From NCBI GenBank assembly GCA_965249205.1, contig CBDFLL010000005.1, forward strand, positions 372,001-436,000: a stretch of 64,000 nt of DNA. Direction: 5' to 3'. This stretch comes from JAQBVV01 sp965249205 (GTDB lineage: Bacteria; Acidobacteriota; Vicinamibacteria; Vicinamibacterales; UBA2999). Below are positions 1 through 7,203 of this stretch, piece by piece; positions within the stretch are counted from its first letter, which is position 1; every line of letters begins with the position of its first letter. Made by a program: the position numbers and the translations under genes. Under the pieces are notes generated by a model. The model was not told the origin of the DNA. It saw only the letters and a program-made list of their open reading frames with translations, and did not search any database.

Positions 1-2
1 AC

Positions 3-1088
3 GGCTACCGGGCCGACACGACGGCGGGCCGCTGGAGCCGCCGGAACGTGGCGGTCTACGGGGACGTCGAGTTCAACGACCCTGACGGCCAGTGGATGGT
101 CGGCTCGGCCATCCGATCCGAGCATTTCGAGGACTTCGGCTCGACGACGAATGGCAAACTCTCGGCGCGCGTCACGCTGACCGACGTGGTCTCGTTGCGC
201 GGTGCCGTGAGCAGTGGGTTCCGGGCGCCGACCCCCGGGCAGCAGCACGCGTTCAACGTGACGACCGCGTTTATCGGCGGGCAGTTGACCAACAACGGCG
301 TCGTGCCGGCCACCTCCGCGGTGGCCGTCGCGCGGGGCGGCGGGCAGCTCCAGCCGGAAACCTCCCTCAACGTCAGCGCGGGCACGGTCGTTGAGCAGGG
401 CCCATTTCTCTTCACCGCCGACTTCTTCCAGATCAATATCGACGATCGGGTTGCCCTGTCGCAGGAAATCGCGCTGACGGAACCCGAGATCTTGACGCTG
501 CTCGCGGAAGGGATTCCCGAGGCGCGGAATTTCCAAGTGTTCCGATTTTTCCTGAACGACTTCTCGACGACGACCCGGGGGCTGGACCTGATCTCGAGTC
601 TAGTGGTCGGGCGCACGACAGTCAGCGCGGTCTTCAACTACACGGACACGGCGGTCAAGAATATCGACTCGGCGGTGATCGATGAATTTCGCATCAACGC
701 ACTGGAACGGGGCTTGCCGAATACCCGATGGAACGTCACCCTCCTCCACCGAGCCGACCGGTGGAGCTTGCTAGGCCGGCTGAATTACTTCGGCCAGTAC
801 TGGGACAGCGAGGATGGCCGGAATGCCGCCGATGTCGCGGGCGGACTAGCGGAATCCTGGTTCTACCCAGCCTATGCCGGCAAGGCGCTGCTCGACCTTG
901 AGCTCAGCCTCCCGTTCGGCGAGGCCGTCACCCTGGCGGTCGGCGGGGAAAACGTGCTGAACACGTACCCCGACGTGAACCGGTACGGCGCCAACACGGT
1001 CGGCAATCAATACGGCCAGTTCTCACCGTTCGGTTTCAACGGCGCCTACTACTACACGCGCCTCAACTACGGATGGGGCGGCCGGTAG
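3..1088 (+). CDS. TonB-dependent outer-membrane receptor, C-terminal part (5' end outside window)
   Basis: The reading frame is open from the left edge, so this is the 3' part of a longer gene. The product is the second half of a TonB-dependent receptor beta-barrel, which would bring a bulky ligand through the outer membrane using TonB energy. It aligns along its whole length with the C-terminal half of the complete receptor at 11979-14654, sharing the GTWSRRNVAVYGD-like strand, SSGFRAPTPGQQ, FNYTDTAV and the terminal YYYTRLNY motif. Alternating aromatic strands such as LGRLNYFGQY are typical of barrel walls. The two genes are diverged paralogues. The ligand cannot be read from this part. An IS3 remnant begins soon after the stop. 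Confidence 0.85.
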   Translation, partial: GYRADTTAGRWSRRNVAVYGDVEFNDPDGQWMVGSAIRSEHFEDFGSTTNGKLSARVTLTDVVSLRGAVSSGFRAPTPGQQHAFNVTTAFIGGQLTNNGVVPATSAVAVARGGGQLQPETSLNVSAGTVVEQGPFLFTADFFQINIDDRVALSQEIALTEPEILTLLAEGIPEARNFQVFRFFLNDFSTTTRGLDLISSLVVGRTTVSAVFNYTDTAVKNIDSAVIDEFRINALERGLPNTRWNVTLLHRADRWSLLGRLNYFGQYWDSEDGRNAADVAGGLAESWFYPAYAGKALLDLELSLPFGEAVTLAVGGENVLNTYPDVNRYGANTVGNQYGQFSPFGFNGAYYYTRLNYGWGGR

Positions 1089-1165
1089 AGGAGCGGGGTC
1101 CGTCGAGGGACGAACGCACGACTGCACGTTTTCACATCCGCTAGTGAGAAATCCGGACGGCGGAT

Positions 1166-1447
1166 GTCTCATGGACCGACGAGGGTAGCCATGCGTCGTC
1201 CGCCGGCGCGGCGACCGGGCTCACGATGCGCCACGACCACGGTAGTCAGTACATGAGCGACGACTTTCACGCCGAGCTTCGGTTCCTCGGCATCGTGGCG
1301 TCGCCGGCCTTCGTTCGCCAGCCGGACGGCAACGGTTGCATCGAACGGTTCTTCCGCACCCTCAAGGAACAGCTGCGGTGGGTGCGGCACTTCACGGATG
1401 TCGAGGACCTGCAGCAGGCGCGGCTCCTGGGGCCGCTCAGCGCCACG
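1166..1447 (+). pseudogene. IS3-family transposase OrfB fragment
   Basis: The frame encodes the DDE integrase-core stretch LTMRHDHGSQYMSDDF followed by QPDGNGCIERFFRTLKEQL, the second Asp and the Glu region of IS3-type OrfB proteins. The N-terminal half and first catalytic Asp are missing. Similarity stops near GPLSATRG, where the frame runs into unrelated sequence. It is a dead remnant; no terminal repeats were identified. Confidence 0.75.
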
Positions 1448-1857
1448 CGCGGCGGTTTTCCACAAAACGCTGTGATTTCGTGGAGTTTTCCACGCATAAA
1501 TTAAGTGGTACCACCAAGGGTCGAACTACCGCATAAAAGGGGGTACAACGTACAAGTAGGTACGTACCAAATAGTACGTACGACAAATTACGTACAGGCC
1601 GTTGGCCTGTGCATTCCATTGCTGAGCATCGAAAACAGGCCGGAGCGCCCGTTAGTATGCAGCGGTGGTCCGTGCCGTCTCAAGACGATCCTGCGCGCGA
1701 TCCCGCTACCTCATGGCTGCAGCTCGGAGATCTCAAACGAACGTAGGCCGGTTGGCCGCGACCCATGAGCGCAGCCAACGGGAATGTGAGGGCCGACATA
1801 ACGTCTGCGCCCGGGCTGGAGTGGATGCGGCTCGCGCTCGTGCTCTGCCTGTTGACC
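1448..1857. other. Non-coding stretch with a GTAC-rich, AT-richer patch
   Basis: I see no convincing gene here. Around 1500-1600 the base composition drops and the tetramer GTAC occurs eight times in 88 bases (1508, 1543, 1550, 1560, 1564, 1574, 1578, 1592), including the palindrome GGTACGTACC at 1559-1568. The rest looks like debris between the IS3 fragment and the IS110 insertion. Confidence 0.5.
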
Positions 1858-1962
1858 GAGATTCTCTGCGCGCGCCAGCCACGGAGTGAAGTCTGTTGCC
1901 TCAGTAGTCCAGCTGTCGCGCAGATCGACGCGCTCCAGACGACCCAGATTCTGTTGTGTCAT
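1858..1962 (-). pseudogene. N-terminal remnant of a DUF4268-like (nuclease-fold) protein
   Basis: A start codon with a good ribosome binding site (AAGGAGAGCATCGT before ATG) opens a frame of about 35 residues with the motifs LGRLERVDLRDSW and TDFTPWLARAENL. This N-terminus resembles DUF4268-type proteins, often predicted PD-(D/E)XK nucleases found with restriction or defence genes. The similarity then ends and the frame decays. The start codon lies next to the presumed left end of the IS110 element. The family assignment is from memory of the conserved N-terminus and is moderate at best. Confidence 0.4.
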
Positions 1963-2040
1963 ACGATGCTCTCCTTGGGGAACTTGACTGTGAGCATGAT
2001 CCTCCTACCTGCCGGGGTCGCTCAGTGACACCGATGGGCG

Positions 2041-2117
2041 CCGGTGGGTGGTGGCCTGACCCGCAACTTGACTGACCGACGGTCCTCGCTATTGATCTGT
2101 CGGCCACCACCCGCCGG
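2041..2117 (+). ncRNA. Candidate bridge-RNA stem-loop in IS110 leader
   Basis: Bases 2041-2056 pair with 2102-2117 to form a 16-bp stem with a single G-U pair, enclosing a 45-base loop that holds a smaller ACCGACGGT hairpin and the 10-mer also found at the presumed left end. IS110-family elements (IS621 is the reference case) encode a bridge RNA in the 5' non-coding end whose loops guide target and donor recognition. Position and loop content fit that model. RNA expression and the true ends are inferred. Confidence 0.4.
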
Positions 2118-2243
2118 TAAACCGTACGGCAGCCAGCTGACCGGATGGGCCGTGACCCAATAGGGGCCTGCTGCAACGACGGCCCGTCACAGTCCTGTCC
2201 GCCCACCCGGGCCAGCCTGCGGTCGCACCTGAGGAGGTACCCG

Positions 2244-3329
2244 GTGACCAACAACATGACCACCCAGCCCGATGCGCAGAAGGTGATCGTCGGGGTCGAT
2301 ACCCACAAGCATGTCCACGTCGCGGTGGCGATCGACACCAGGGGGATCCGCTTGGGCGCTCAATCGTTCGTCGCTGATTCGGGCGGCTATCGGTCCCTGC
2401 TCATGTGGGCCGACACCCACGGACGGATCGAAGCGTTCGGCATCGAGGGCACCGGCAGTTATGGCGCAGGCCTGGTGCGTGCGGTCCGCCGAGCGGGGCA
2501 TCGCGTCGCGGAAGTGAACCGAGGCGACCGGCGCCTGCGCCGAGCCGCCGGCAAGTCCGACACCATCGACGCCGAGGCCGCCGCCCGGTCGGTGTTGGCG
2601 GGCCAATCGACGGCGACTCCCAAGACCGCGGACGGCGCCGTCGAGATGATGCGCCAACTCAAAATCGCCCGGGATACCGCGGTGAAGGCGCGCACCACGG
2701 CGATGATCACGCTGAAGCAGATCGTCGTGAACGCGCCGCCCGGGCTGCGAGAAGTCCTCCAAGGCCTTCCTGATCACGGCTTGCTCACGCGCTGCGCCGG
2801 ACTCCGACCGGGCCCCCTCGACACGCCCACCGCCTCCGGCAAGCACACGCTCCGGGCGCTGGCCCGTCGCTGGATCGCTCTCGCCGAGGAAATCGCGACG
2901 CACGACCAGTACCTCGACCGACTCACGACTGAGACGTCGCCCACCCTCCGTGAGGGCTTCGGGGTCGGCGCCGGTACCGCGGCCCAGCTGCTCATCCTCT
3001 TCGGCGACAACCCCGACCGGATTCGCTCGGAAGCTGCCTTCGCGAAGCTCTGCGGCGCGTGTCCGATCCCGGCCTCGTCCGGAAGGACCACCGGCCGGCA
3101 CCGCCTCAATCGTGGCGGCCACCGACAGGCGAACGCCGCCCTCTATCGAGCCGTCATCGTCCGGATGCGGTTCCACCAGCCGACCGTCGCCTACGTCGCA
3201 CGACGCACCACTGACGGCCGGACCAAACGCGAGATCATCCGGTGCCTCAAACGCTTTCTCGCCCGCGAGATTTACCAACGGGTTATGACAGACTTCCGCA
3301 TGCGCCAACACGTCACCCAGGCCGCCTAA
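2244..3329 (+). CDS. IS110-family transposase (DEDD recombinase)
   Basis: The protein (361 aa) has the N-terminal RuvC-like DEDD domain with IVGVDTHK (Asp19), the EGTGSYG segment and SDTIDAEAAAR, followed by the C-terminal transposase_20 domain with GVGAGTAAQLL, AFAKLCGACPIPASSGR and RHRLNRGGHRQAN, the region carrying the family's catalytic serine. I chose the GTG at 2244 because GAGGAGG lies six bases upstream at 2231-2237; a longer frame from 2145 would run through the structured leader. Length and motifs look complete, so the enzyme may be active. Confidence 0.88.
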   Translation: MTNNMTTQPDAQKVIVGVDTHKHVHVAVAIDTRGIRLGAQSFVADSGGYRSLLMWADTHGRIEAFGIEGTGSYGAGLVRAVRRAGHRVAEVNRGDRRLRRAAGKSDTIDAEAAARSVLAGQSTATPKTADGAVEMMRQLKIARDTAVKARTTAMITLKQIVVNAPPGLREVLQGLPDHGLLTRCAGLRPGPLDTPTASGKHTLRALARRWIALAEEIATHDQYLDRLTTETSPTLREGFGVGAGTAAQLLILFGDNPDRIRSEAAFAKLCGACPIPASSGRTTGRHRLNRGGHRQANAALYRAVIVRMRFHQPTVAYVARRTTDGRTKREIIRCLKRFLAREIYQRVMTDFRMRQHVTQAA

Positions 3330-3379
3330 AGGAATGTCTTGACACATAGGGGCGTCAATACCGAAAAAGCAGGTGTCGG

Positions 3380-4795
3380 CTAGCTGAAGTCCACCCCGAA
3401 GAACAGCACCGCGATGATGATCGCCGCCACGGCCAGAGGCGACACGAACTGGATGAAGAACCGCCACGCCCCATAGTTGAACCACCCGGGTTCTGTCCCA
3501 TCCACGAGCTCTCGCTCGGTGTACTCGCGCGTTAGGAACCAGCCCGCGGCGATCGTGAGCGCGAATCCCCCTGTCGGGAGCATCCAGTTCGACACGAAGT
3601 GGTCGACCATGCCGAACCAGCTCGCCTTGCCGCCGAAGAGTATCTGGCCGAGCGGGCCTCCGAGTTGGAGCTCGGTGATCGCGCCGACACCCCCGAACGA
3701 CAACGCGGCGAGGATCGTGAAGGCGAACACCGCTCCGCCACACAGCAGCGTCGCCTTGGCACGCGGCATGTGATGTTCGTCGATCACGTAGGCGGTGACC
3801 ACTTCCAGCAGCGACATCGTCGAGGTGAGCGCCGCGAGGGCCACCAGCACGTAGAAGAGTGGCCCCAGGAATGCCCCGAACGGGACCTCGGTGAAGAACA
3901 GCTGCGGCAGCGAAATGAAGAGCATCCCCACAGTGCCGGTGCCGCTGACCTGCTCGTCCATCCCAGGCACGCTGAAGATCACCGAGAACATGATCACCGT
4001 GGCCACGAGTGCGATCAGCGTATCGAGCACGACGATGATCGCCGAGGCCTTCACGATCGACTGATGCTTCGAGAGGTACGAGCCGTACGTCACCATCGCG
4101 CCCATGCCGAGCGAGAGCGTGAAGAACGCGTGGCCGAGCGCCTCGAGGACGCTCCCCCCCTCCAACTCGCCGAAGCGCGGCCGGAAGATGAAGCCGAGCG
4201 CCTCGCCGGCCCCGGCCATCTCCAAGGCGGAGACGAGCAGCAAAACGAGGATCCCGAAGAGAATCGGCAGAAAAACACGCGCGATGCGCTCGATGCCTTT
4301 TTGGACGCCGAAGTAGACAACCGAGACCGTGGCGATATTGAACCCGAGAGCCAAGCCAAGCTGCAGGCCGCCATTGGCCGCCTGCGCACCGAATAGCTCG
4401 CCCATCGAGGCGCCCGCCGGGAATCCACCGACCAGCCAGCCCGCGGACTTGGCGAAATAGAAGAGCGACCAGCCCGCAATCACCGTGTAGTAGCTGAGCA
4501 GCAGAAAGCCGCAGAGCACGCCCCAGAGGCCAACGATGCCCCACGCCGGCCCGATGGCCTCCTTGAGCGCCCCGACCACGCTCTTCTGCGTCGACCGCCC
4601 AATCAGCAGTTCGGCCATCATGATGGGCAGGCCCACGGCGGCGATGCACACGAGGTACACGAGGACGAAGGCCCCGCCGTTGTTCTCCCACGTGATGAAC
4701 GGGAACTTCCACAGGTTGCCGAGGCCGATGGCGCTCCCGGTCGCTGCGAGGATGAAGCCGGTGTTCGAACTCCAATGGCCGCGCGGCTCTGACAT
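3380..4795 (-). CDS. Sodium:neurotransmitter symporter (NSS/SNF) family transporter
   Basis: A LeuT-fold Na+-coupled transporter of the inner membrane, probably for an amino acid or related amine. The first helix has the family signature AIGLGNLWKFP (residues 22-32), the unwound TM1 segment that binds Na+ and substrate, preceded by WSSNTGFILAATGSA. About 11-12 hydrophobic helices follow and the length (471 aa) is normal for bacterial NSS proteins. The start at 4795 is supported by GGAGG seven bases upstream; an upstream in-frame ATG at 4849 lacks this. It is a single gene converging with the IS110 element; no substrate-specific neighbour is present. Confidence 0.9.
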   Translation of the reverse strand: MSEPRGHWSSNTGFILAATGSAIGLGNLWKFPFITWENNGGAFVLVYLVCIAAVGLPIMMAELLIGRSTQKSVVGALKEAIGPAWGIVGLWGVLCGFLLLSYYTVIAGWSLFYFAKSAGWLVGGFPAGASMGELFGAQAANGGLQLGLALGFNIATVSVVYFGVQKGIERIARVFLPILFGILVLLLVSALEMAGAGEALGFIFRPRFGELEGGSVLEALGHAFFTLSLGMGAMVTYGSYLSKHQSIVKASAIIVVLDTLIALVATVIMFSVIFSVPGMDEQVSGTGTVGMLFISLPQLFFTEVPFGAFLGPLFYVLVALAALTSTMSLLEVVTAYVIDEHHMPRAKATLLCGGAVFAFTILAALSFGGVGAITELQLGGPLGQILFGGKASWFGMVDHFVSNWMLPTGGFALTIAAGWFLTREYTERELVDGTEPGWFNYGAWRFFIQFVSPLAVAAIIIAVLFFGVDFS

Positions 4796-5109
4796 GTGTC
4801 GTCCTCCGATCGATGGCGTGGTCTGCGGGGGGCGATGCGGCCCCAACATATCCGGGCCCGTCCAATCTCGCCCAGTAGACGTTACTAGGGATTTCCGTTT
4901 TACCTGTCCCTCCCTCCCTTGCGGCTTGTATTTGCAGGGGACAATCCGAGGGTGTCTCAGGGTGTCACAGGTTTTTCGGGCCGAGGCTCGAGAGGTGGGC
5001 CTGATCCGATTCGGTGGACGGTTTAGTTACGCTGGTTGACTAACCGTTCTTCTTCTTCCTGAATCGTACCGGGTTTGTCGGAGGGCTTTTTCCTTGAGAG
5101 GATTGAGCC

Positions 5110-5430
5110 ATGTCACGACCGAGTCGGTATGCGCCAGAGGTACGCGAGCGGGCCATTCGGATGGTCCGCGAGCACGGGGCTGAGCACCCGTCGCAGTGGG
5201 CGTCGATCGCGTCGATCGCCGGCAAGTTGGGATGCACGGCCGAAACGCTCCGGAAGTGGGAGCGGCAGGCCGAGCGCGATGCGGGCCAGCGCAGCGGCCT
5301 GACGACCGATGAGCGCCAGCGATGAAAGGAGCTGGCGCGCGAGGTGCGCGATCTGAAGCGCGTGAATGAGATCCTGCGGAAAGCGTCCGCATATTTCGCC
5401 CAGGCGGAGCTCGACCGCCGAGCGAAGTGA
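5110..5430 (+). pseudogene. IS3-family OrfA with an in-frame stop
   Basis: The frame starts MSRPSRYAPEVRERAIRMV and has a helix-turn-helix (IAGKLGCTAETLRKWERQ), as in OrfA of IS3/IS51-type elements. A TGA at 5323-5325 interrupts it after DERQR; the frame continues with KELAREVRDLKRVNEILRK to the normal stop at 5428. A leucine codon is expected at this place, so one substitution explains the stop. The element's left end probably lies near 5030. Confidence 0.75.
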
Positions 5431-5702
5431 TGGTCGGCTTTATTGATGACCATCGAGATGTCTCCGGGGTCGAGTCGATCTGTGCCGTCGTGCCGATCGC
5501 CCCATCGACGTACTTCCTGCACAAGGCGCGACACGCGGATCCTACGCAGCGGAGTGCACGGGCCCGCCGCGACGACGGGCTCCGCCTCGAGATTCAGCGC
5601 GTGTGGGACCAGCATCAGCAGGTGTACGGCCTGCGCAAGGTCTGGCGCCAGCTGCGCCGCGACGGCCACCGCGTGGCCCGCTGTACGGTGCGCCGCCTGT
5701 GA
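5427..5702 (+). pseudogene. IS3-family OrfB, N-terminal fragment
   Basis: Overlapping the end of OrfA, this frame encodes the start of the transposase (FIDDHRDVSGVESICAVV, YFLHKARHAD, VYGLRKVWRQLRRDG). It stops at VARCTVRRL, exactly where remnant DNA of another gene on the opposite strand begins. The whole catalytic domain is lost. Confidence 0.75.
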
Positions 5703-5817
5703 TCTCGAAGAAGTCATTGTAGAAGCTCTGGGTCTCGCCCTTCTCGTACGCGGCATCCGCCCACTCGCGAGCGAAGTCGGCCGCGCGGGCGCGGATCTCG
5801 TTCCAGGACAGGCGCAT
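5703..5817 (-). pseudogene. N-terminal stub of an MmeI-like DNA methyltransferase
   Basis: The minus-strand frame starting at 5817 gives MRLSWNEIRARAADFAREW, then YEKGETQSFYNDFFEI, after which it runs into the IS3 fragment. This matches the N-terminus of large MmeI/type IIG-like class I SAM-dependent DNA methyltransferases, which methylate adenine and often also restrict. Only about 38 codons remain, so it is the scar of a lost restriction-modification or BREX-like gene cut by the IS3 remnant. Identification rests on the well conserved SFYNDFFEIF-type motif. Confidence 0.6.
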
Positions 5818-5927
5818 GACTTATCGGTGTCCCATGGTGGAAGTCTCAGCGCGCCCCTGCGCTGTCTCACTGGGCCGCGTGGCCCAAGCGCTGAAAAGGT
5901 TCTCCCACGATCGTAAGCCAGGGGTCA

Positions 5928-6203
5928 TCACTGATACGTGTCCTCTCGTCTGAGCCCGCAGTAGATCAACCACACCACCCGTCCGTCCATCGTGTAGATG
6001 AACCGCCACCGGCCGATCCGAATCCGATATCGCTTCGGGCCGATCTTTTTGATGTTGTGGGTGTTGCGTCGATTCTGCGGGTCATCCTGGAGAGCGGCCA
6101 GTACTTCCGCATAGTGGTCGACCAGTCCCGGATGCCGAGGGCTGAGCTTCTTGAGCCGACGCTCAAACGCCGGGGTGACTCGGACGACAAACGCCGGCGT
6201 CAT
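5928..6203 (-). CDS. RelE/ParE-superfamily toxin
   Basis: A 91-residue protein with the RelE-fold pattern: N-terminal helix FERRLKKLSPRHPGLVDHY, then strands around KRYRIRIGRWRFIYTMDGRVVWLIYCGLRREDTY. RelE-type members are mRNA interferases; ParE-type members attack gyrase, and the sequence alone does not decide between them. It overlaps the 3' end of the upstream antitoxin gene by four bases, the standard antitoxin-first arrangement with translational coupling. It looks complete and is the only intact toxin-antitoxin pair in the window. Confidence 0.8.
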   Translation of the reverse strand: MTPAFVVRVTPAFERRLKKLSPRHPGLVDHYAEVLAALQDDPQNRRNTHNIKKIGPKRYRIRIGRWRFIYTMDGRVVWLIYCGLRREDTYQ

Positions 6204-6511
6204 CCTCGCCGGCGGCGGCTGACTGTGGCGTGGGCGTTCCTGAGCTCCGCGAGGAGGGCGTGGCCGTCTCGGCCCTTGCCGTGTTGGGCGTCCTGTTCGC
6301 CCTGCGTGAGAGTCTTCCTGATGGCCGAGTCTTGCAGATCGAGGTAGTCGTCGAGCTCGTCAGGGTCCATGAGCGCGGCCACCGGGATCCCGTCCTTCAC
6401 GAGGACAAAGTACTCACCCTTCTTGTGCAGGCGACGCACTAGACCGCCGAGGTTGCGGCGAGCCTCGGTAATGGGGAGGTGGTGAATCAGAGGGGTTGCG
6501 GGGGTGCCCAA
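6200..6511 (-). CDS. Phd/YefM-family antitoxin
   Basis: A 103-residue protein whose N-terminus ITEARRNLGGLVRRLHKKGEYFVLVKDGIPVAALM matches the Phd/YefM DNA-binding fold. The C-terminal half (LDLQDSAIRKTLTQGEQDAQ onward) is the flexible toxin-binding part. The start is a TTG at 6511 supported by CAGGAG six bases upstream; no ATG gives a full-length domain. The promoter region carries an almost perfect palindrome at 6529-6546, the likely autoregulatory operator. The first 20 codons and this upstream region recur in inverted orientation at 15151-15243. Confidence 0.82.
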   Translation of the reverse strand: MGTPATPLIHHLPITEARRNLGGLVRRLHKKGEYFVLVKDGIPVAALMDPDELDDYLDLQDSAIRKTLTQGEQDAQHGKGRDGHALLAELRNAHATVSRRRRG

Positions 6512-6528
6512 GGACGACTCCTGATTAA

Positions 6529-6546
6529 ATGATTGACGTTAATCAT
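6529..6546. promoter_or_regulatory. Palindromic operator upstream of the antitoxin gene
   Basis: The 18 bases ATGATTGACGTTAATCAT form a palindrome with one mismatched pair around a central ACGT. It lies 18 bases upstream of the TTG start. Phd/YefM antitoxins usually bind such palindromes as dimers to repress their own operon. The same site is kept at 15151-15168. Confidence 0.5.
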
Positions 6547-6549
6547 AAC

Positions 6550-6880
6550 AGAGCAAATTGCGATCGTTGCAGGGCTTGAATCTGGCTCTTCTCGTCAACA
6601 CAGAACACGAGGGCTTTGTCCGGCGGATTCACGTTCGACCCGGCGCATCGCGCCACACCGCGTCCGGACCACCCGCCGCGAATCGCCGCCGCCACAACCG
6701 GACGGTGTCCTGGCTCACGTCGAGCTGCCGCGCGACGTGCGTACTCGGCATCCCACGCGCGGCCAGCAAGACGATTCGACTGCGGAAGACCAACTGCTGC
6801 GGCGTGGTGCCGGCGCGCAACCAGCGCTCCAACGTGGCACGCTGCTCGTCGGTCAGTGGCAATACGGCCACTCGATTCAT
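6550..6880 (-). pseudogene. Internally deleted IS630-family transposase
   Basis: The minus strand starts at 6880 with a helix-turn-helix half (LTDEQRATLERWLRAG, MPSTHVARQLDVSQDTVRLW) typical of IS630 N-termini. It stops at DAPGRT and resumes in another frame with NPPDKALVFCVDEKSQIQAL, the segment with the first catalytic Asp. The middle and the C-terminal half are missing. The 3' end is joined directly to the antitoxin promoter region. Confidence 0.7.
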
Positions 6881-6929
6881 GGGCGGGAAGGCACCAAACT
6901 GGAGTTCCCAGGGTTTTGTGGATACCTGC

Positions 6930-7203
6930 TCACCGCCGTTTGTGAGCTGCTTCGAACTGCTCCGGGCTCACGCCCCCCAGATGACTGTGGCGACGGGTCC
7001 GATTGTAGAAGCTATCGATGTAGTCGGCCACATCTTTCAGCGCCAGCTCACGATTCTTGTAGATCTGTTTCTTGATGCGCTCCTTCTTCAAGCTGCTGAA
7101 GAAGGACTCCGCCACGGCGTTGTCCAAACAGTTCCCCTTCCGGCTCATGCTCGGCTCGAGACGACTCGAGCGACAGAAACGCCGCCAGGCGTCGCTGCTG
7201 TAC
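6930..7203 (-). pseudogene. IS3-family OrfB, C-terminal fragment
   Basis: The frame reads TQYSSDAWRRFCRS, GNCLDNAVAESFFSSLKKE and FYNRTRRHSHLGGVSPEQFE, the end of an IS3 OrfB with its catalytic Glu. It is cut at the conserved HSDRGSQYTS motif by the left end of the IS30 element. Confidence 0.8.

Larger units (their letters stand above)
1978..3345 (+). mobile_element. IS110-family insertion sequence (ends approximate)
   Basis: An apparently intact IS110-type element: one DEDD transposase gene preceded by a non-coding leader of about 260 bases with strong secondary structure and followed by a short 3' end. As usual for this family there are no clear inverted repeats, so ends are estimated. A 10-mer AACTTGACTG occurs at 1981-1990 and again inside the leader stem-loop at 2065-2074, and its core CTTGAC recurs just after the gene at 3338-3343. 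I used these to place the boundaries. The element sits between the DUF4268-like stub and the NSS transporter gene. Confidence 0.6.

Noticed and set aside
2187..4865. An 892-codon open frame on the minus strand across IS110 and the NSS gene
   Set aside because: It is Arg/Gly/His-rich low-similarity translation antisense to one well-supported gene and out of frame with another; GC-rich DNA produces such frames.
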